DNA of 64,000 nucleotides from Roseivirga misakiensis (GTDB lineage Bacteria > Bacteroidota > Bacteroidia > Cytophagales > Cyclobacteriaceae), in NCBI RefSeq assembly GCF_001747105.1, contig NZ_MDGQ01000005.1, positions 186,001 to 250,000 on the forward strand, in the 5' to 3' direction. The position numbers were made by a program, and so were the translations under genes. Under the pieces are notes generated by a model. It made no database searches and was not told where the DNA came from. It saw nothing but the letters and a program-made list of their open reading frames with translations. Positions 61,126-64,000 of this stretch are shown in pieces. Within the stretch, counting starts at the first letter, position 1. The number at the start of each line of letters is the position of its first letter.

Positions 61126-63684
61126 TTATTTACGAATAAGGTCTTGTATTCTTTCTTCTTGGATCGATTCAAAGGTCGTTTTCACTTTGTTATAGTTTTC
61201 TGGATCAACCATCTTCTTTAAATCTTCAAGTGCCGATTTCCCAAAGCTACCGTATCCAGACCGAGCACATTGATAGATATACTCGCTTAATAATTCTGTT
61301 GAATTCTTATTTATCGTGATTGCAGAGCGCAGTAATCGGTAAACTTCGGCGGCATCGTATTCAAAGGCTCTTAGTTCAGCTAGGCTCTTTAAGGTAGTCT
61401 TTACATCAAAGGCATTCAGGTCTGCTATAGCAGCCATTTGCTGCACATATGTTGTACTATCTAGTGTATTCTTTTTTTCTTCAAATGCATTGAATAAAGG
61501 GCTTATGTCTGCTTGTTCTTTGTAATCTCGGACTTGCTTTAAGCCATCGATAAAAGGTTTAACCTGAGGCTCGTAATATCCGCTCTTACTAGCCTGGTCA
61601 AGACTTTCCAAGGTTAAAGCTGCTTGTCCTTGGTCAAATGCCCATACTGCTTTTACAAAATATGGAAAACCTGCTGAAACCTGACTTGATGCTATTGCCG
61701 TTTCCAGACTTCTAAAAGCCTGATTTACTTCCTCTTGATTGTAGTGTCCTATGGCTTTGGCCATTAACAAGAAGTTTTTAAAAGAATCGTTTTTCGGGCT
61801 GGCTAGGTAATAATCAATGGCTGTGAGGATAACCCCTTTATCTTTATCGGTCTGATTCAGGGCTGCATTGTATAGGTAGAAAAGTGACGGTCTATTAAGT
61901 ATAGTATCCTTATTTAGCGCCAAATTATAAGGTATTATTCCGCCTTGAGCATTGGCCAAAGCTTGCCGATTGATCATGACGTTTAAGTCATCTGTATGAG
62001 CATAGTTGACTGTTGTATCGAAGTTTATTCGTGCTGCCAAGTCGTAGTTTAAAGCCGCTAAATTTCCTTCGCTGATTACAGAATTCGCTTGCCGATCATC
62101 TACAAAGTATACATAGGCCGAATCATAGTTTTCGTACCTGTAGTGCGCTAATCCCAAGTTGTTTTCTACTTCTTTACTCTCCTCTATTTCAGGAGAATTC
62201 ATAAGCGTGGTCAATTCGCGATATAGTAGGTCGCGATCAGCAAAGTAATTACTGTAGGCAACTCGAGCTTTCGGGTTAGTGGATGCCTTTAATATGTTAT
62301 TTAGTTTAAGCGGTATGTCATTGATTTCATCAGCTCTTTTTGCTTCTCTTGCCAGCGAAAAATTGGCTTTAAAATTATAGAAGTCGTAAAAGACGCTCTG
62401 CTTATAATACTGCTCTGATAATATCGGGTTATCTACTTTATCTCCTAAAGCCGCAAGCATACTGTATTGGCCAGCTTTCACCTGATAATAAGGCCTGTTG
62501 TTTAAGTAAAATATGCCTCCTAGAAACATGACAAAAGCCATAAACCTTGCGACCAAAATAGGGGCTCTCAGTCCTTTAAAAAATACTGGCCAAACGTCAA
62601 GATTTTCTAGCAGAGGCGGGGTGAAATTTACTACAGCGTAGAAAAAGAAAGTCAGTCCAAATGTCATATGACTAATGATAATCACCCATTCTAGAGCGTT
62701 TGTGATCGAGTCATTGACAGTAAGTTTAGCAAAAGCAATGAGTATCAAAACCAGACTACAACCGATCGGGTAGAGCCAGTTTTTAACGAGTCGAGATTCT
62801 TCTCTTTCAGTCAAACCATGAAGTTTTTTGTCTATGCAGAAATAGCCAGAAGTCATAGAAAGTATGAGAAGAATGTATGGGTTAATAGTATAAATACTAA
62901 AGGATGTATAACCTGTGCGTTGTAAGAAAATAAGAGTAGCAATACCTACGTATATGGCCCCGATGATCAAGAAGTGTCTCAGGCTTTGTTTACCATTACT
63001 AGACCCCTGAGTGGTAAGCTTAAAAAGACTGTAAATATTATCGCCTGCAATAAATACGATGAAAATGGTTGCCAGAATTACGGGTCCCATTATACCGAAA
63101 GAAATGGTTACTAAATGAGGATAGCTCAAATCAGTAGCATACAGGATCACCCCAATGATACTGCCATAAAGTAAAAGATTTGCCCCTAACCTAAACCAAA
63201 ATCTAACATGGGGATAAAAAGTGTGGAATAAGTAAGAGACTATGGCATAGCCACCAATAACACCATAAGTTAAATAATCCGTAGCAATGCCTAATTCTTC
63301 CAACCTGAGTTGGATAAGGACAAATACGATGACACCTGAAACAATGAAATAGCTGAACCTATCTAAATAGGTCACGAGTGTAGAAACTGTGATTAAGGCC
63401 AAGAAGAAGATTGCAAAGACTATAGTTTCTGGCCAGCCCAAATAGCGAATATCTTCTGTAAAATATTTTTGCCAGCTTATAATCTGATCCACATAAAGCC
63501 CAGAAGTCTCACCATTTAATTGAAAGTATTCTAGTAAAAGTGGTCGAGTTTTAAAGTTGGTATCTACTTGCCACGGAAGGGCCAAATTATCGCCAACGAT
63601 CAACGCATATACAAAAATAGCCAAGCACACTGCAGTCAATGCTATACTCGCTGTCTTAAGTATGTTGATTGTTCTATTGTCCAA
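61126..63684 (-). CDS. Large membrane protein with TPR-like C-terminal region
   Basis: The 852-residue product has about twelve or more membrane helices in residues 1-400, among them TASIALTAVCLAIFVYALIV, ETIVFAIFFLALITVST, YFIVSGVIVFVLIQL, FLIIGAIYVGIATLIFL and FMAFVMFLGGIFYLNN. Residues about 430-850 are helical and TPR-like: paired Leu/Ala/Tyr positions as in ENNLGLAHYRYENYDSAYVY and KAIGHYNQEEVNQAFRSLET. The start is TTG at 63684. An in-frame TAG lies a few codons upstream and no ATG is near. I do not recognise the family. It may couple a membrane pore or polysaccharide step to periplasmic partners; that is a guess. Confidence 0.75.
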   Translation of the reverse strand: MDNRTINILKTASIALTAVCLAIFVYALIVGDNLALPWQVDTNFKTRPLLLEYFQLNGETSGLYVDQIISWQKYFTEDIRYLGWPETIVFAIFFLALITVSTLVTYLDRFSYFIVSGVIVFVLIQLRLEELGIATDYLTYGVIGGYAIVSYLFHTFYPHVRFWFRLGANLLLYGSIIGVILYATDLSYPHLVTISFGIMGPVILATIFIVFIAGDNIYSLFKLTTQGSSNGKQSLRHFLIIGAIYVGIATLIFLQRTGYTSFSIYTINPYILLILSMTSGYFCIDKKLHGLTEREESRLVKNWLYPIGCSLVLILIAFAKLTVNDSITNALEWVIIISHMTFGLTFFFYAVVNFTPPLLENLDVWPVFFKGLRAPILVARFMAFVMFLGGIFYLNNRPYYQVKAGQYSMLAALGDKVDNPILSEQYYKQSVFYDFYNFKANFSLAREAKRADEINDIPLKLNNILKASTNPKARVAYSNYFADRDLLYRELTTLMNSPEIEESKEVENNLGLAHYRYENYDSAYVYFVDDRQANSVISEGNLAALNYDLAARINFDTTVNYAHTDDLNVMINRQALANAQGGIIPYNLALNKDTILNRPSLFYLYNAALNQTDKDKGVILTAIDYYLASPKNDSFKNFLLMAKAIGHYNQEEVNQAFRSLETAIASSQVSAGFPYFVKAVWAFDQGQAALTLESLDQASKSGYYEPQVKPFIDGLKQVRDYKEQADISPLFNAFEEKKNTLDSTTYVQQMAAIADLNAFDVKTTLKSLAELRAFEYDAAEVYRLLRSAITINKNSTELLSEYIYQCARSGYGSFGKSALEDLKKMVDPENYNKVKTTFESIQEERIQDLIRK

Positions 63685-63710
63685 ACTCTTTTGCTAGATG
63701 TAGATAGGTT

Positions 63711-64000
63711 TCACGAGGAGCGTTTAAGCACTTTTGGCACCTTAAAGAATGAGCCTTCTTTTTCTGGAGCATTTTTTAGCCCTTCCTCAGTACTAAGGGT
63801 AGATTCTACTTTGTCTGCTCTGAGCGAATTAACTTCTTGAGTTATGTGCGTAAGTGGTTCAACACCATCAGTATCCAGTTCACTGAGTTTATCTACCCAA
63901 TCCAGAATATTATTCATATCCGCTAAAAGCTGCTGCTCTTGTTCAGGCTGAATATTCAACCGAGCAAGATGTGCTATTTTGTCGATATCTTTTTTTTCAA
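63711..64000 (-). CDS. gatC: Asp/Glu-tRNA amidotransferase subunit C (5' end cut by window)
   Basis: The visible part encodes about 95 residues of GatC, the small subunit that stabilises GatA in the amidotransferase making Gln-tRNA and Asn-tRNA. Family blocks are KDIDKIAHLARLNIQP at the start of the visible part, LADMNNILDWVDKLSELDT, VEPLTHITQEVNSLRAD and EGSFFKVPKVL at the end. The frame continues past 64000 without its start. A TTG at 63959 is in frame but would remove the conserved first helix, so it is not the true start. The large membrane protein gene follows after 26 bp. Confidence 0.92.
   Translation of the reverse strand, partial: EKKDIDKIAHLARLNIQPEQEQQLLADMNNILDWVDKLSELDTDGVEPLTHITQEVNSLRADKVESTLSTEEGLKNAPEKEGSFFKVPKVLKRSS

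Overview
The window is a gene-dense chromosomal stretch of a Bacteroidota bacterium, most likely a marine-type member of the Cytophagales (Reichenbachiella/Roseivirga-like, the genus being a guess). The support is the TAnnTTTG-type -7 promoter elements, two of them with an ideally spaced TTTG -33 box; family choices typical of the phylum (LptD-like protein, GIN-domain DUF2807 protein, SprB-type repeat, NudK, BlaI/M56 pair, C-terminally fused DAHP synthase/chorismate mutase, long LysRS); and few Shine-Dalgarno sites. I saw no rRNA, tRNA, IS element, prophage, CRISPR array or plasmid gene. No intergenic gap exceeds 300 bp.

Layout. 1-6.1 kb: the end of a secreted repeat protein runs off the left edge, then carA-eno, a lipoprotein with a haem-type motif, an FtsB/DivIC protein and an outer-membrane barrel. 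6.1-12.3 kb: an LDH2-family dehydrogenase, Ppx/GppA phosphatase, PccB carboxyltransferase, M42 peptidase and a BtuF-like protein. 12.5-15.5 kb: SGNH hydrolase, nudK and an ABC exporter. 15.6-20.3 kb: an aromatic amino acid cluster on the minus strand, DAHP synthase/chorismate mutase copy 1, then a Tyr/Phe leader peptide with attenuator, copy 2, aroB and aroA. 20.4-25.1 kb: proline dehydrogenase, a BlaI/M56 regulatory pair with a TCCTAA/TTAGGA operator array, and lysS. 25.2-32.4 kb: lptD, divergent amidase-MlaD, an MccB-like carboxyltransferase and a SirB1-like protein. 32.4-40.7 kb: phosphopantetheinyl transferase, WD40-DivIVA-folB-helicase, an ATP-grasp/IscA-like pair and small conserved proteins. 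40.8-52 kb: S15-type peptidase, membrane protein, dtd-mazG, an aspartyl-hydroxylase-like protein, comB-gcvT, an FtsX-type permease and rnhB. 52-64 kb: Nudix, MATE, GIN-domain protein, YhhN, MFS, prfB with its programmed frameshift, ilvE, cobalamin adenosyltransferase, an ABC ATPase, a large TPR membrane protein and the 3' part of gatC.

How the genes fit together. Most of the window is housekeeping. The clearest pathway is the early shikimate pathway and chorismate branch (two DAHP synthase/chorismate mutases, aroB, aroA). The best regulatory finding is a 19-residue peptide, MKRWPASYYYFFYFLIPIK, encoded just before a terminator that ends 11 bp upstream of the second DAHP synthase gene. It has a competing pairing at the leader stop codon, as in classical attenuation. 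PccB, the cobalamin adenosyltransferase and a BtuF-like protein are consistent with a B12-dependent propionyl-CoA route. ComB and an LDH2-family enzyme could both belong to sulfolactate or sulfonate metabolism, though they are far apart. I found no clear new defence or mobile system. The second-best leads are the BlaI operator array, an A-type Fe-S protein without its C-terminal cysteines coupled to an ATP-grasp enzyme, and a SprB-repeat/cytochrome c-like lipoprotein.
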